Shown here piece by piece: positions 37,917-53,769 of a stretch of 64,000 bases of DNA. The stretch comes from Emiliania huxleyi CCMP1516 (lineage: Eukaryota > Haptophyta > Isochrysidales > Noelaerhabdaceae). Where the stretch lies: the NCBI RefSeq assembly GCF_000372725.1, contig NW_005198611.1, forward strand, positions 183,607-247,606. Direction: 5' to 3'. The position numbers were made by a program, and so were the translations under genes. Under the pieces are notes generated by a model that had not been told where the DNA came from, did no database searches, and saw nothing but the letters and a program-made list of their open reading frames with translations. The first letter of the stretch is position 1; each line of letters begins with the position of its first letter.

Positions 37917-40802
37917 TCATCTCACGCGCTTCGTTCGTAGCGACACAACCAGCTTTGCGCCCGAGTAGGCCACCACCCTGTCGGGCGTGGCGGCGGGAGC
38001 CACACCGACGCCGCGGCCCGGCGCAACGCGCACGAGGTGCAGCGTGCGCGCGGCGAGCATGCCAGGGAAGCTGCCCGCGCGCGCCCCAACGGTGAGCGTC
38101 TCGGCCGCGTCGTCCCACGCGATTCGGATCGTCGCGCTGCCAGAGGAGGCGCCGCCCGTCGCGTCCGCGGCGCTCACGCCGTCGTCCTCGTAGAGGGTGA
38201 AGCTGGCGTCGGCGCCGTCGTAGACACGCACCTCGAGAGGGTCGGCCGGCTTCTCGTCGGCATGCTGCAGGTCGGGGCCCAGCAGGACGAGCGAGCCGGC
38301 GCGCGCATAGAGGGCCACCTCGTCGATCGCGGGCGAGGCCGTCACGTCGCCCGCTGCGTACGGCTGCCCGTCGTAGAAACCACGCCACGCGCCGGGGGTG
38401 GGAGGGAGGTGGACGGAGCGCGACGTTGCGTTGGAGACGAGCGGGGCGACGAGCAGCGCCGGGCCGAACATGAAGGCGTCGGCGGTGGTGCGCGCACGGG
38501 CGCTCTCCGGGAAGTCAAAGGCGAGGGCGCGCTGCATCGTGTAGCCCTCTGCGGCGACGCGGTGGAAGCCAGAGTAGATGTACGGCAGTAACCGGTACCT
38601 CAGCCGGATGGCGCTCTGGACAATGTGGCGCTGCGTCTGCGCTCCAAACTCCCACAGCTCGGTGTTGCCGTTTGTGCCGTGCACGCGGAAGATGGGCGTG
38701 AAGACGCCAAACTGGAACCAGCGCGTGAGGAGCGCCGCGTAGCCGCGGTCCGTGTGCTGCCCATCCGGCCGGAAGAAGCCGCCGATGTCCTCTGACCAGT
38801 AAGGCATGCCGGACGCCGCGTAGTTGAGCGACGCGGCGACCTGCCGGCGCAGCGCGTCCCACGCGCCGCTGATGTCTCCCGACCAGAGCGTAGCACCGGT
38901 CCGCTGCTGCCCCGCAAACGCCGAGCGCGTGAGCGAGAAAACGCGCCGTCCCTGGCTGTCGCCAAAGTCGCGCCGGAGGCCGTCGGCGATCGCGCGTGTC
39001 GTCTGGAGCGAGTACGAGTTGAAGTCGGCGTTGCCCGAGCCGCTGGGCCCCGCGCAGCGCTGGTCGCGGTTCGGGAAGTTTTCCGGCTCGGTCGCGTCGA
39101 GCCAGAGGCTCTCGACCCCGATCGCAAAGTGCGCCGCCTTTGAGAAGCTGTAGAAGCGCTCGCGCGCTGCGGAGCTCCACGCGTCGTAATAGTTGGAGCC
39201 GTTGAGCAGGCAGCCATCGGCCGCCATCGCCTTGAAGAAGCTCGTCTTGCGGTCAAACTTGGACCAGACGCTCACCATCAGCTTCAGGTGGTGAGCCTCG
39301 CGCAGCTGCGCCACCAGCGCCGCCGGGTCGGGGTACGAGGCCGGATCCCACTGCGGACCCCACCTACGGGAAGGTTCGGAGAGGTTCGGAGAGCTGGGTC
39401 CGGAGGGCTGGAGCGAGAGAGCGAGCTGAGCCACCCGAGCGAGCCCCAGTAGAGCCAGTCCTGCACGATCGCGTCCAGGGGGATGCGCTCCTCGCGGAAG
39501 CGGGCGGCCGCGGCGAGTAGCTCTGCTTGCGACTTGTAGTGCTCCTTGCACTGCCAGAAGCCGTATGCCCAGCGGCCGTAGAGGTGCGCCGCGCCGGTGA
39601 TGTTGCGGTAGCCAGAGATTGCGCCGTCGAGCGGGCTGGGCGCCGCGGGTCCGGCAAAGGCAAAGTAGTAGTCGATCAGCTTGCCGAGCTTCGAGCGGAT
39701 GGTCGTGCTCTTCGACGGAGGCACGACGAAGACCTTCTCGGCGGAGGTGGTGCCGACTAGCTGCAGCTCGTAGCGCACGCCCGCGCGGAGGCCCCGCGCT
39801 TTGCCAGAGATCGAGTCGGGGAGGTTGGCCAGCCGGTCCCACTCCTACTAATGAATCACTTAATACTAGGCCCTCCCCCTCCTGCTAAGGAGAGGTTGGC
39901 GCCCGTCCCACTCCTGCACGCGCCGCACCGCGCCGCTGGAGCTGTCGACGACGGCGAGGGAGAGGACTCCGCCCTTGATGGAGCCGCAGCCGAAGCCGGC
40001 GCACAGGTCGGCGAAGACGGCGTGGTCGCCCGAGACGGTGGGCGTGAAGGACGCGACGAGAGCGCCGGAGGGGCTTTTCGAGAAGTGGAGCGGCGCGCCC
40101 TCGGGGGGGTTGAGGTGCGACCACGCGTTGTTGTCCCACAGGATGCCGTAGCCGCGCGTCGAGGCGAAGAAGGGCACGACGGCCTCGGTGTTGTACTGCA
40201 CCATCTCGATCGGCATCCCCTCGAAGCCGACGTAGCCGTTCTGGTACTGGCCGCCGCCGTCTGTGAGCGCACGCGGGCCCGCGGCTGAGTAGTTAGGCTG
40301 ACGACGGGCTGAACCCAACAACAGTGGGGCGTGTGGTGAGGCGCTCACAGAGGCCCTCGTCGGGCGCGAGCTGCCACGACTGCGAGAGCACGTAAGACGA
40401 CGCGTTGCCGAGCGCCGGGTCGGTGGTCGGCACGAAACGATGTGCAAAGTCGGCCGTCAACTTGGTGCCGCTGGCAACGTCGTAGAAGGTGATGTGTTCG
40501 GAGGCCATGTCAATGGTCGCCTTGAGCGTGCTCGTGGTCATCACTGTCGTTGCAGGACCCTCACGGGTGACAGTGTATCTGGGCGTCGTGCTCGGGAATG
40601 TAGGATCGACCATGAGCGATTCGCGAGCCAGAAGCGCAGCCTTGGCATCAGAGGGAGCACGCACGACGCGAAGGATGCCTTCCTCACACACGCCAATCGC
40701 GAGCGTCGGACTCACCTCGACGAGGCTGCCTGCGGCTGTGCCACAACCAGCGGAGCGGCCGGCGGAGAAGGCAAGCAAAGCCGGTGCGCACGACAGGAGC
40801 AT
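37917..40802 (-). CDS. Glycoside hydrolase family 31 alpha-glucosidase/xylosidase, secreted, four exons
   Basis: Exons inferred with consistent phase: 40802-40349, 40260-39914, 39844-39435 and 39363-37917, giving 885 aa. A signal peptide (MLLSCAPALLAFSAGRSAG) directs it to the secretory path. The N-terminal GH31 domain has EGLYGGGQYQNG (Tyr split by intron 1) and STRGYGILWDN. The catalytic barrel has DAIVQDWLYWG, the nucleophile Asp in LWLDATEPENF (about residue 492), the acid/base Asp in WSGDISGAWD, and YWSEDIGGFF, all intact. It should release terminal alpha-linked glucose or xylose. Intron 2 (39913-39845) must begin GA to keep the frame and end in AG, and its borders are both AGGAGTGGGAC; intron 3 is bordered by GGTGG copies. 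Confidence 0.88.
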
Positions 40803-41228
40803 TCGCAGGCGTCGCTCCAGCGAGGTGGAGTGACAGGATGTGTCGGACCTCCTCGCCACTACTGTGCTGGCATGAATGCCGGCCCAGGTGTGAACAACAC
40901 CTCGTGCCACGGCGCCGCCAGGCGCCTGTTGATGGGTCCAGGTGATAGCCCTGGATGGGCAATGCATACGCCTAGTTGGACCTCAGATCGCCCGACCGCG
41001 TCCCGGTGCTCTGCCGTCGGATTTGTGACGCCGCCGCACCGCGCCGGCCGCGGCCGGGGGCCTTCCGGAGGCCGAGGATGGCCGTGGCGGACCGGGACGA
41101 GCTCTGGGACGTAAAGTGTCAGTGTATATATTGTAGAGACCAACCATGTGCACAATATCTCTCAGTCTAGCTAAGCCAGGGGAGGCGATGCCGGGGCCGT
41201 ACAGCAGCTTTGATGGTGCTACGCCGGC

Positions 41229-42727
41229 GTGCGTCCCGGAGCGGTCCCGGACGGGGGCCCAGGGGAGGAAAATGGAGGAACTCACCCTCGCCAACGCCTC
41301 AAAAGTGGCGCAGAACCGAGCGAGAACGTGCCAAAAAACACGAGATGGCTGGGTGCAAACATCGACACCGCCTTCACGCGAGCCGACAGCGACTTCTCCA
41401 TGTCGCTCCTCAAGAACTGGCGCACCCTCGTCGCCCACAACCCCGACTTCGCCCTCGACGAGGGAGGTGCGTCCAAGTAGTACCCCACCATCGCCGCAGC
41501 CATCGCCACCTACGAGTCCGCCCTCTCGGACTGGAAGGAGGTGTGCGAGAAGCGCGCCGCCCGCGACAAAAACAAGTACTACACCGTCCGCGGCGGCTAC
41601 CTGACTGAGTTTTACCCCAAGAGCGTCCCGCTCCCCGAGCCCGAGTCCCTTCCAGCTACCGACGCGATTCTCAATGGCACTTGCAAATCCACGTACCCGC
41701 GGCCGCGGGCGCTCGCTGCCATCAAGAATCACAAGGACTGGTACGCGCACCAGGAGCTCGTCAAGGCGCGGGATGTGCACGTCAAGAACAACCCGTCCCT
41801 CGGAGACAGCGCCGTCAACAACCGCGAAGCCGCGCGCTTCGTCTCCGCCTCAACGCCTTTCGCCGGCAAGGCCCTCGATGTCCGTGTCGACGGCACGTAC
41901 GCCACCGCCCTCTCCTCCGACGCCCTCCAGGACGAGCTCCAGCGGAAGCTCGGCCTTTGGCTCTCCGTGGCGCTTCCCACCCTTCGGGTCGCGCTCGAGC
42001 GGGGCATGCCAGTCGATTTCTTCGGCGACTACCTTTACAACAAGGCCCACCACCGGCGGCCCCACGACGGCGTCCTCGCCGCCTGGGCGGACGCGATGCG
42101 CGCCCCGGCCAACGCGCCGGTCGTGCACGGTGACAAGGAGAAACCGGAGCTCACCCGGCAGTACAACGAGGGGTACAAGGTCGACCTCGCGGAACCCCAC
42201 GCTGGCCCGGGAGGATGCGATGAGGTGAATGAAGTCAAGCTCTGGACGCCCCTCCTCAAGACCTCCTCGGCGGGCGTTGGCAACGCCTCTCGAGCGGCGG
42301 CACGCCCGCCTCCGTTGGCCACTCCTAGGCCTTCGGCAACACCGAAGAGAAGGCCCGTCGCCTAAACATGGGCTGCAAGGCGCGCGGGCAGCCCGGCCAA
42401 CCCTTCGACCACAAGAACGGCCACGGCTACGTCAAGGCGCATCGCGGTTTCTACCACGACGCGATCTTTGTCAAGCGCAACAACTTCAACCTGCTGCTCC
42501 ACGAGACGTTCGGCGGCGGCTTCTCGCCCACCGCCGTTCTCAAGCTGCGCCGCCTCGCGCGCAAAGTCGCGCGCGGCAGCGTCGACCGCACGGCCTACTC
42601 GCCCAAGTACTCGCTCTCTTTTATGTCCCACCATGCAGAGCGCATCTCTCTCTCTGTTGTGCGAGGCGTGAACCGCGCCATTCGCTCTCACCTGGCAACC
42701 CTGTCTGCACGTCTCGCGCGCGCGTGA
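41229..42727 (+). pseudogene. Lineage-specific gene, possibly PD-(D/E)XK nuclease-like, with an in-frame stop
   Basis: The frame reads NTRWLGANIDTAFTRADSDF to DEGGASK, meets a TAG at 41478, and continues in the same frame with YPTIAAAIATYESALSDWKE. It then runs to KTSSAG (GT donor near 42266) and resumes after an acceptor at about 42326 with AFGNTEEKARRLNMGCKARG and ends FMSHHAERISLSVV...RLARA. The segment YKVDLAEPHAGPGG and then NEVKLW fits a D...ExK metal-nuclease signature, and I recall similar multicopy proteins in haptophyte genomes, but I cannot name the family. The stop makes it a pseudogene, a readthrough gene or an assembly error. A TATA-like TGTATATATTG lies at about 41127. Confidence 0.45.
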
Positions 42728-43440
42728 ACAGGGCTCCAGGCCCCAAATGACGTGTGAGTGTTAGAGTTGTTTGGTATTGCTAAAATCTCTCTCTCTCAGC
42801 ACGTGAGCCCCGTGGCTCCAACCGGGCCCTTCCTTTTTTGAGCAGGTGTGCCGCCGCGCGAGCGACGCTCCGAGATCGCCCGAGATAGCGCGATGCGGCG
42901 GCGGCGGGGGGGGGGGGGGCGTGGCGTGGAGCTCCGAGATAGCCCGGGATCGCCCGAGATCGCGCGGCGCCTCGCGGCGAGGTTGATGGATGGGTTGGGA
43001 GCGAGGGGGCAACAGTGTTCAGTGCGGTAGATGGTAAGCTCGGGGCGCAAGAGGTGGCCTGTGAGCCGTCCGGCTTACATTTACCCTGCGTTCTTGCACA
43101 TGGAGTGCAAGATACTCGGCTGTCCTTCCCAAACTGTCACTCCCCTTTCTCCCGGCCGGGGTGGGGCGCGCGCGGGGGCGGCGGGTGTGCGTGCGGCGGG
43201 TGTGCGGGATGTCTGTGGGCCCGAGAGCGATATGCCATGTCCGCCTTGCGTTTGTTTCATAACATCGAAGGCTACTCGTAAGCTCAAAAGGAATATTGGT
43301 CGTGTAACAGTCGATAACAGACACAAACCCGCCCGCCGCCGCCGGATTTTGTTTGTCTTTTGCGCGCCGCCTACCCAAGGCGCGCTCCGCAGCCCCGCGG
43401 CCCCGCGGCGGACCACCGTCTGCCTCTGGGAGACGGAAAA
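42728..43440. other. Intergenic with CGAGATCGCCC-type repeats
   Basis: A GTTTGGTATTGCTAAAATCT motif begins 42 bp past the upstream stop (42769-42795). At 42867-42958 two copies of GCTCCGAGAT...CCCGAGAT flank a C/G-run region and look like the intron-type repeat seen elsewhere. 5' leader of the LURP-like gene on the right. Confidence 0.5.
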
Positions 43441-44127
43441 ATGGGCTGCACCAACTCGCTGCCGGTGGCGGAGGAGTTCTTCGCCGACCACGACCCGTCA
43501 CCCAACGAGTATGGCGGTGGCCTGATCTCGACCAAGCCGATCCAGCTCAAGGTCAGGCAGAAGCTCTTCTCCCTCCGCGGCGACTTTACCGTGAAGGATT
43601 CGGACGGTACGGCCTACTGCAAGGTGGTGGGCATCCTCCTCTCCATGCGGCAGCGCGTCTTGATCAAGGACATGGACGGCAACCCGATCGCGTGCATTCT
43701 CGAGAAGGTCATGAGCATGTCGCCGGCGATGTTCATCTACGGCTTCAAGCCGTTTTACGAGGGGCAACAGCCCACCCCCGAGACGCAGGATGGTAAGCCG
43801 CTCTACGCATGGGCCAAGGTGTGGAACGCTGTCACCAGCCTCACGCCAATGTACATGATACAAATGGCCAACGGGAACGACTCGTACACGAGAGCATCCT
43901 ACGAGACAGCTGACTACAAGTCCTGGGCGCCGGGCGTCGCGGCACCCCGCCTCTCGGTCGTAAAGGGCGCCGACAAGACGAAGGGAGGCTGCTGCCTCAT
44001 CGACCGCGCGACCCTTCAGTTTGAGGGCATGAACGTGTACGATGTGACCGTGGCACCGGGCATCGACCCGATCCTGATGATCGGCCTCGTGATCTGCAAG
44101 GACAAGATCGTGGAGAAGAACAACTGA
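43441..44127 (+). CDS. LURP-one-related / tubby-like C-terminal domain protein, N-myristoylated
   Basis: 228 aa, single exon, start at 43441. MGCTNS is a typical N-myristoylation plus palmitoylation signal, so the protein is probably held at a membrane. The body matches LURP-one-related folds: FSLRGDFTVKDSDGTAYCKV, MRQRVLIKDMDGNPIACILE, and MYMIQMAN, ending in a hydrophobic strand (DPILMIGLVICKDKIVEKNN) that corresponds to the central helix of tubby-like barrels. These proteins bind phosphoinositides or act as membrane scaffolds. A GAC-rich leader (GGGAGACGGAAAA) precedes the start. Upstream in-frame codons look non-coding. Confidence 0.75.
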   Translation: MGCTNSLPVAEEFFADHDPSPNEYGGGLISTKPIQLKVRQKLFSLRGDFTVKDSDGTAYCKVVGILLSMRQRVLIKDMDGNPIACILEKVMSMSPAMFIYGFKPFYEGQQPTPETQDGKPLYAWAKVWNAVTSLTPMYMIQMANGNDSYTRASYETADYKSWAPGVAAPRLSVVKGADKTKGGCCLIDRATLQFEGMNVYDVTVAPGIDPILMIGLVICKDKIVEKNN

Positions 44128-44489
44128 TCCTCAAGGCGGCGGAGTGGTCGCCACAGTCGCACGAGCGAGGGAGCGGCTCCAGAGCTGGCTGACATCTGGC
44201 GCAGCTTTGTGCTGCCAAGGGTGGAGAGTTCTCTCTTCTTCCAGGGTGGTGGTGTGCGATGACTCTCCGCACGGGGTTTTGGTGGGAGTGCCAAACCCCG
44301 GGGTCTTGCTGTCAACACTGGTTCGAACTGGTGCGCGTGGGCATAATTCTTGCACACAGTCACCAAGTATGCGCCGCCGAATTTGGATCACTTGAATTCT
44401 TCTTATTGCACGAGACGTCGCGAAAATTCTTCTTTGCGGCCCCAGTTCATTGGGCGCTGATTGCGCGCGTCGGTACCCTCGCGTCTGTA
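44128..44489. other. Intergenic, nothing recognised
   Basis: Between the LURP-like stop and the phosphofructokinase start. No coding character. Confidence 0.4.
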
Positions 44490-49086
<4,597 letters not shown>

Positions 49087-49516
49087 GCGTCTTTGGTGTG
49101 CGCTGTGTTTGCATGTAGCAAGATTGATTTTCGTCGATGAGAGGGACCCGTCTTTAATGTGTTTCGTTTGTCTTCTATCGTCGACATCGACATTCATCGA
49201 AAAATGCGAGGAGAATTTACCTGATATGCAGAAAAAACACAGGCCAAAAACACATGCACATGCGGCAGATAAAGACTTTCAGTTTCACGTCTCATACACT
49301 CACGCCTTCCCTCTCCCTCATTGTCTCCCAACCCCCACGCCTCGACCTTCGACTTGGGCAGCAGCACGTCCTCCTCAAGATCGCAGTGGCCCAAATCCGA
49401 CCAAAGGCTCCACCGCTCCGGAGCTCCACACAGCGATGACGTCATTGGCTGCGAAGCAGCGATGAGAGACGCGCCCGTGTTCAAACCATGCGTGCAGTGT
49501 GCTCCCAAGCAGCTCT
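49087..49516. other. Convergent 3' region, nothing recognised
   Basis: 430 bp between the phosphofructokinase stop and the ankyrin-protein stop on the other strand. Short frames only. Confidence 0.5.
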
Positions 49517-51451
49517 CTATGAGCGCTGGGCCGCCTCCGCCGCCATCCTGGCTGCCACTGCCTTGGCCCTCGCAGTCGCCACCGACGCGCGCCTCGCCTT
49601 AGCGGCGGAGATTGCGGCCTCGATCGCCGCCTCCTCCGCTGCCAACGCAGCCTCTGCCTCCTCCGCCGCCTCCGCCTCCGCACTCCAACGCGCGGCCTCG
49701 GCCGCCTCGGCCTCCTCGCGCGCCGCCGCAGCCTGCCCCTCCGCTGTCTCCTCCTCGCTCGCCTCGTCCGCCGCCTCGGCCGCCTCTCCCACCGCCTCCG
49801 CCAACCCCTCGACCGACGTCTCCGGCGTGATGCCGAACCGGATCCGCTCCTCGGTGAGCGTCGCGAGAAGCCGGAGAAGCCTCGCCTCCTCGGCCTTCTT
49901 CGCCGCCTCGGCTGCGTCTGCCTCCGACGGCGCCTCGGTACCCTCCTCGGCCTCCTGCGACGGCCCCGCCCCGCCCCGCCGCCCTTCTTCTTCTTCTTGC
50001 CCTTCTTCCCCTTGTCGCGCTTCTCCGCCTCGACCTCCGCCAGCAGCTCCTCGGCGTGCCGCGCCGCCTCCTTCTCCTCCGCCGCCCTCTGCGCCGCCCT
50101 CTCCGCCGCTCCCGCTGCCCACGCCGCCTCCGCCGCCGCCTTCTCCGCCGCCTTCTCCGCCGCCTTCTCGGCCGCCGCATGCTCCTCGAGGGCGCGCACG
50201 CACTCGGTGTGGCCCTGCTCCTTGGCCCACTGCAGCGCGGTCTTGCCTCTCGTAGTGCGCACCGTCACATCTGCGCCCGCCCGCAGCAAGCAGCGAAGGG
50301 CGGCGGGGTGGCCTTGGAAAGCGGCCCGAATCAGCGCGGTGCTGCCGGTGTTGCACTGCTGGTCGATCGCCGCGCCGTACCGCAGCGCCAACTCGACCAG
50401 CTTCTCGTGGCCATTGCCGGCGGCAAACGTCAGCGGGGTGCTGCCGTTGCTGTTCTGCAACGCGACATCCGCGCCGCGCTGAAGCAGCGCCTCGGCCAGC
50501 CCCTCCTGGCCCTTGGCCATCGCGAGCATCAGCAGCGTCACGCCGCTCACAGGGCCGTCCGAATAGAGGCACTCGAACTCGCGTTGACCCGCCGCCGTCG
50601 AGCCACGCCAGCGTCATCTCGTCGCCGCGCTCAGCCGCTAGCACAACCTCCTCTGGCACTGCCCCGCCGCTGCTCGGCTCAGCCTCCGCGCCGCCCCCGC
50701 CGCTCGGAGCAGAGGCCGTGGCACTCGCACCCACCGCCGCACCTGCGCCGCCTGCCTCAGCCGACGGTGCCTTGCTCCGGCCCGCTGCCACCTCCCCGAG
50801 ATACGTCCGGAAGGCCTGGACGCACTCGGCGTGGCCCTTCACTTTGGACCACTGCAGCGCCGTCTTGCCCTCCGCGTCGCGCAACGTCATGTCTGCGCCC
50901 GCCCGCAGCAGCTGGAGCACGACGGGGCGGTTGTACGCTGCGGCGAGAATCAGCGCGGTGCAGCCGTCCTTGCCTTGCTGGTCGATCTCCGCGCCACCCC
51001 GCAGCAGCAGATTGACCACCCGCTCTTGTCCGCCCTGGGCGGATGATTCCAGCGCCGTCCCGATCTCCGCACCGTGCTGCAGCAACATCTCCACCACCCG
51101 CTCGCGGCCGCAGTAGGCGGCAGCGTTGAGCGCAGTGATGCCGCGACTGTTCTGCAGGTTGATGTGCGCGCCACGCTTCAGGAGGAGCTCGATAATCTGC
51201 ATGTGCCCATTCTGTGCGGCGAGCATCAGCAGGGTGCTTGGAATCGTAACGCCGCTGACCTCAGAGGGTCGCTCAGTGAAAGTGTCGGCCTTCCCGCCGT
51301 CATTCAGCCACGATCGCACCGGTCCCATGCGGCCGTTCTCGGCGGCCTTCAGGACGTTCTTTGGGACTTCACCACCCGGCGCGCTGCCAGCAGACGGCGG
51401 CGACGGCGGCGTGCGCGGCGCGGCAGAGGCGCGGGAGGGCGAGGCGGGCAT
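49517..51451 (-). CDS. Ankyrin-repeat protein with alanine/glutamate-rich coiled-coil C-terminus
   Basis: Start at 51451. Two ankyrin blocks of four to five repeats each (TLLMLAAQNGHMQIIELLLK, GCTALILAAAYNRPVVLQLL; then TLLMLAMAKGQEGLAEALLQ, GSTALIRAAFQGHPAALRCL) lie either side of an Ala/Gly/Ser linker, so the N-terminal half is an internal duplication. A long A/E/K helix, a KKGKKKKKGG basic patch and a SEVEG-type segment (RIRFGITPETSVEGLAEAV) follow. The frame slips by one base at about 50585 and returns at about 49970, both in G/C runs; read across these the protein is continuous. These are more probably assembly errors than true inactivation. A general protein-protein scaffold; partner unknown. 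Confidence 0.65.
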   Translation of the reverse strand: MPASPSRASAAPRTPPSPPSAGSAPGGEVPKNVLKAAENGRMGPVRSWLNDGGKADTFTERPSEVSGVTIPSTLLMLAAQNGHMQIIELLLKRGAHINLQNSRGITALNAAAYCGRERVVEMLLQHGAEIGTALESSAQGGQERVVNLLLRGGAEIDQQGKDGCTALILAAAYNRPVVLQLLRAGADMTLRDAEGKTALQWSKVKGHAECVQAFRTYLGEVAAGRSKAPSAEAGGAGAAVGASATASAPSGGGGAEAEPSSGGAVPEEVVLAAERGDEMTLAWLDGGGSTRVRVPLFGRPCERRDAADARDGQGPGGAGRGAASARRGCRVAEQQRQHPADVCRRQWPREAGRVGAAVRRGDRPAVQHRQHRADSGRFPRPPRRPSLLAAGGRRCDGAHYERQDRAAVGQGAGPHRVRARPRGACGGREGGGEGGGEGGGGGGVGSGSGGEGGAEGGGGEGGGAARRGAAGGGRGGEARQGEEGQEEEEGRRGGAGPSQEAEEGTEAPSEADAAEAAKKAEEARLLRLLATLTEERIRFGITPETSVEGLAEAVGEAAEAADEASEEETAEGQAAAAREEAEAAEAARWSAEAEAAEEAEAALAAEEAAIEAAISAAKARRASVATARAKAVAARMAAEAAQRS

Positions 51452-51475
51452 GAAGAGGTAGAGGTCTTTTTCACA

Positions 51476-53137
51476 TCACAGCAACTCCTGCCAGTGTCTG
51501 CTCAGCGCACGCTCGCCATCCGGCGCCGCCTCGAGCAGCTCACCCGAATGAGTGCCCGCCCCACCGGCCGCGCGCACCAGACCGAGCCGGCGCAGCGTCG
51601 CGAGCGCCGGCGCAAAGTCGACCTGAGCATGCTCCGCCCCCGCCGCGCCAACCAGGGCGTCCGCGCTCAACGGCGGGCGGCCGGGCGCGCGCAGCCAGGA
51701 CAGCAGGCACGCGCCTCGTCTCGCCTGCTCTGCGCGCGCCTCTCGCGCGGCGAAGCGGCGAACCTCTGCCGCGTCGCGAATGCTCAGCTTGTCGCTGATG
51801 GTGCGCTGCAGCAGCAGCTCGTACCGCCCGTACGCGGACCGGAACGAGAAGACGGTGCGGAGGGCCCACGCGCCGACGGCGATCGCAGAGGCGAGGTCGA
51901 GGCGGCTGTCGTCGTAGCGGAGCGAGGCGAGGGTGGCGACGAGGGCGGGCGTCGAGATGAGGTCGAGCCGGAGCCAGTCGGAGAGCTGGAAGGCGGGGCG
52001 GCTGTCTGGCAGCACGAGCGCGAAGTTTGCGATCGGTATGTCGACGAAGAAGCGCATCTCGAGCGGCGGCGGAGGAGGCGGCCGCGAGCGAGCGGCGGCG
52101 AGGGCCTCGTTGGCGTCTTCGCGGAGGCGGGTCAGGTCCGCCCGCGAAAGGCTGCCGAGGCTGCCGAGGGAGAGGCTGCCTTCGTCGTCGGGGCGCAGCG
52201 CGCCGGCGGTTGCGGACAGGACGGCAGGGAGCCCCCGCACGAGGCTCGAGCGGGCGGTAGCGGCGAGCGGCGAGGCCGGGCGGCGCCACAGGACGACCAG
52301 CTCGGCATAGGTTGGCTCGGACAGGTTGGAGCGGCCGAGGAGGGCGCCGAGGAGTCCCGACGGCTCGATGCCGTCAAACGCGTCCGCGATGGACGCGCGC
52401 GCGAGCGAGGTGGGCGGCAGAGGCGGCGGCGGCCGAGGCGGCGGCGCCACCTCCTCTTTCGGCTCTTCCCCGCCGAAGCGGGCTGCGGCTTTGGCCGAAG
52501 CTGCGATCGCCGTCTCCCTTGCTCGCTGAAGCAGCAGCGTCGCCGGAGCGACCAGCGCCCGCTGGACGAGCGCCTGCTGCAGGTAGTCGAGCTTGTCCAG
52601 CACTAGGCGGCCCTCGCGACTCTCGGAGCCGTATCGCCGGCGCCAGAGCACGACGCGGCCGTCGTAGAGAAGTTCATCGGCGTCGCTGCCATGAACCTCG
52701 CGCGCGAGCGACGCGTCGAGGTTGGCGAGGCGAGGGCGGACGGCGAGCCGCTCGAACGCCGTCGGTCGCAGGGAACTGGCGAGTGCGGCGTCACCTTTGC
52801 CCAGTGGCTCGAAGCCGGCGAGCCTCAGATCGCTGCACAGGCTCGCGACGTCGCCGTCGTCGGGCGGGTCGTTGACTGCCTCGACGGTGAGGACCTTGAG
52901 CAGCAGCGACTGCAGCCGCGGGTCTACTGATGACGTGGGCAGCGCGGACGCTGGCGCCACATCCACAAAGGAGGCGCGGGTGCGGGCCATGCGGCGGCCG
53001 CTGGGAAGAGAGGCGGGCGGCGCGAGGAGGAGCGGGGCCAGCAGCGACGTGGGGATATCCGTGCAAACTGACAGCAGTCGCATATCCGCAACAGGCGCCG
53101 CCGGGCGCAGTGACAGAAAAAGAATTTGGCGGCGCAC
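51476..53137 (-). CDS. DUF3754/TMEM143-like protein, probably organelle-targeted
   Basis: 553 aa from 53137, or 535 aa from the second Met (MRLLSVCTDIPTSLLAPLLL), which gives a signal- or transit-like N-terminus. The mid part has DELLYDGRVVLWRRRYGSES and LRLDLISTPALVATLASLRY. The AYGRYELLLQRTISDKLSIRD segment and the following helix (FAAREARAEQARRGACLLSWL) resemble the end of DUF3754/TMEM143-like proteins, including the arginine-rich Y-x-x-x-L pattern. One weak hydrophobic segment (LASAIAVGAWALRTVFSF) may be a membrane helix. Cellular role unknown; plant and cyanobacterial relatives are membrane proteins of plastids or mitochondria. Convergent with nothing; its stop lies 24 bp from the ankyrin-gene start. 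Confidence 0.45.
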   Translation of the reverse strand: MRRQILFLSLRPAAPVADMRLLSVCTDIPTSLLAPLLLAPPASLPSGRRMARTRASFVDVAPASALPTSSVDPRLQSLLLKVLTVEAVNDPPDDGDVASLCSDLRLAGFEPLGKGDAALASSLRPTAFERLAVRPRLANLDASLAREVHGSDADELLYDGRVVLWRRRYGSESREGRLVLDKLDYLQQALVQRALVAPATLLLQRARETAIAASAKAAARFGGEEPKEEVAPPPRPPPPLPPTSLARASIADAFDGIEPSGLLGALLGRSNLSEPTYAELVVLWRRPASPLAATARSSLVRGLPAVLSATAGALRPDDEGSLSLGSLGSLSRADLTRLREDANEALAAARSRPPPPPPLEMRFFVDIPIANFALVLPDSRPAFQLSDWLRLDLISTPALVATLASLRYDDSRLDLASAIAVGAWALRTVFSFRSAYGRYELLLQRTISDKLSIRDAAEVRRFAAREARAEQARRGACLLSWLRAPGRPPLSADALVGAAGAEHAQVDFAPALATLRRLGLVRAAGGAGTHSGELLEAAPDGERALSRHWQELL

Positions 53138-53246
53138 GGGCCTGGCTAGCGCATCACACCCCTCTCCTTAAAATCCCTGTGTGGTGGCGGCGTGCCGTCC
53201 TCCCATCCCTCCCTTGGGTTCCCCCGTGGTTTCTTTCTTTTTTAGG

Positions 53247-53471
53247 CCCGGGACTGGCGCGCACTGGCACTAACACAGGAAAAGAATTTTAGGAGAGAAT
53301 TCCTACAGCTCCCTCTCAGAATAAGCAGGACGAGCACGACGGGCGGAGAAGACGGGCACTAGACCAGGAAGGAGCGAAGGACTGGGAGAGTGTGAATGGA
53401 GGGACACGTGTGTTCAGACGCCTCACACGACACTGGGCACGGGACTGGCGCGCACTGGCACTAACACAGGT
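53247..53471. repeat. Pair of 31-bp direct repeats (CGGGACTGGCGCGCACTGGC)
   Basis: CGGGACTGGCGCGCACTGGC followed by ACTAACACAGG occurs at 53249-53279 and again at 53440-53470. Both lie between divergent genes. No coding frame in 53138-53769 is supported. Confidence 0.8.
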
Positions 53472-53769
53472 ACACCACGGGAGCCGCCTAAGCGACTCCT
53501 GCGAGGACGGCAGGACGGCGAGGCACTTACTTAGCTCCGTGCACTCGACCGCCCTCGCCGCAGGCAAGCTCATTCGCAATCTGCTCTGCGATGGCCGTGT
53601 GGAGAACGACTGAGATACGCTGCTTCTGCAGCCCTAGCCGTAGCTCTTGGTGGTTTTAAAGAATTTTACACGAGTTTTACAAAAGAAAACGCAGCTCGCC
53701 GCGCGTTTTGGCTCGCCGGTGAAACCGGTCAGTGACACCGATCCTGCCTCCGGCCGGGCCCCGCTGACG

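Noticed and set aside
51074-52606. 510-residue plus-strand frame
   Set aside because: Antisense to the ankyrin and DUF3754-like genes; low-complexity Arg/Glu shadow.
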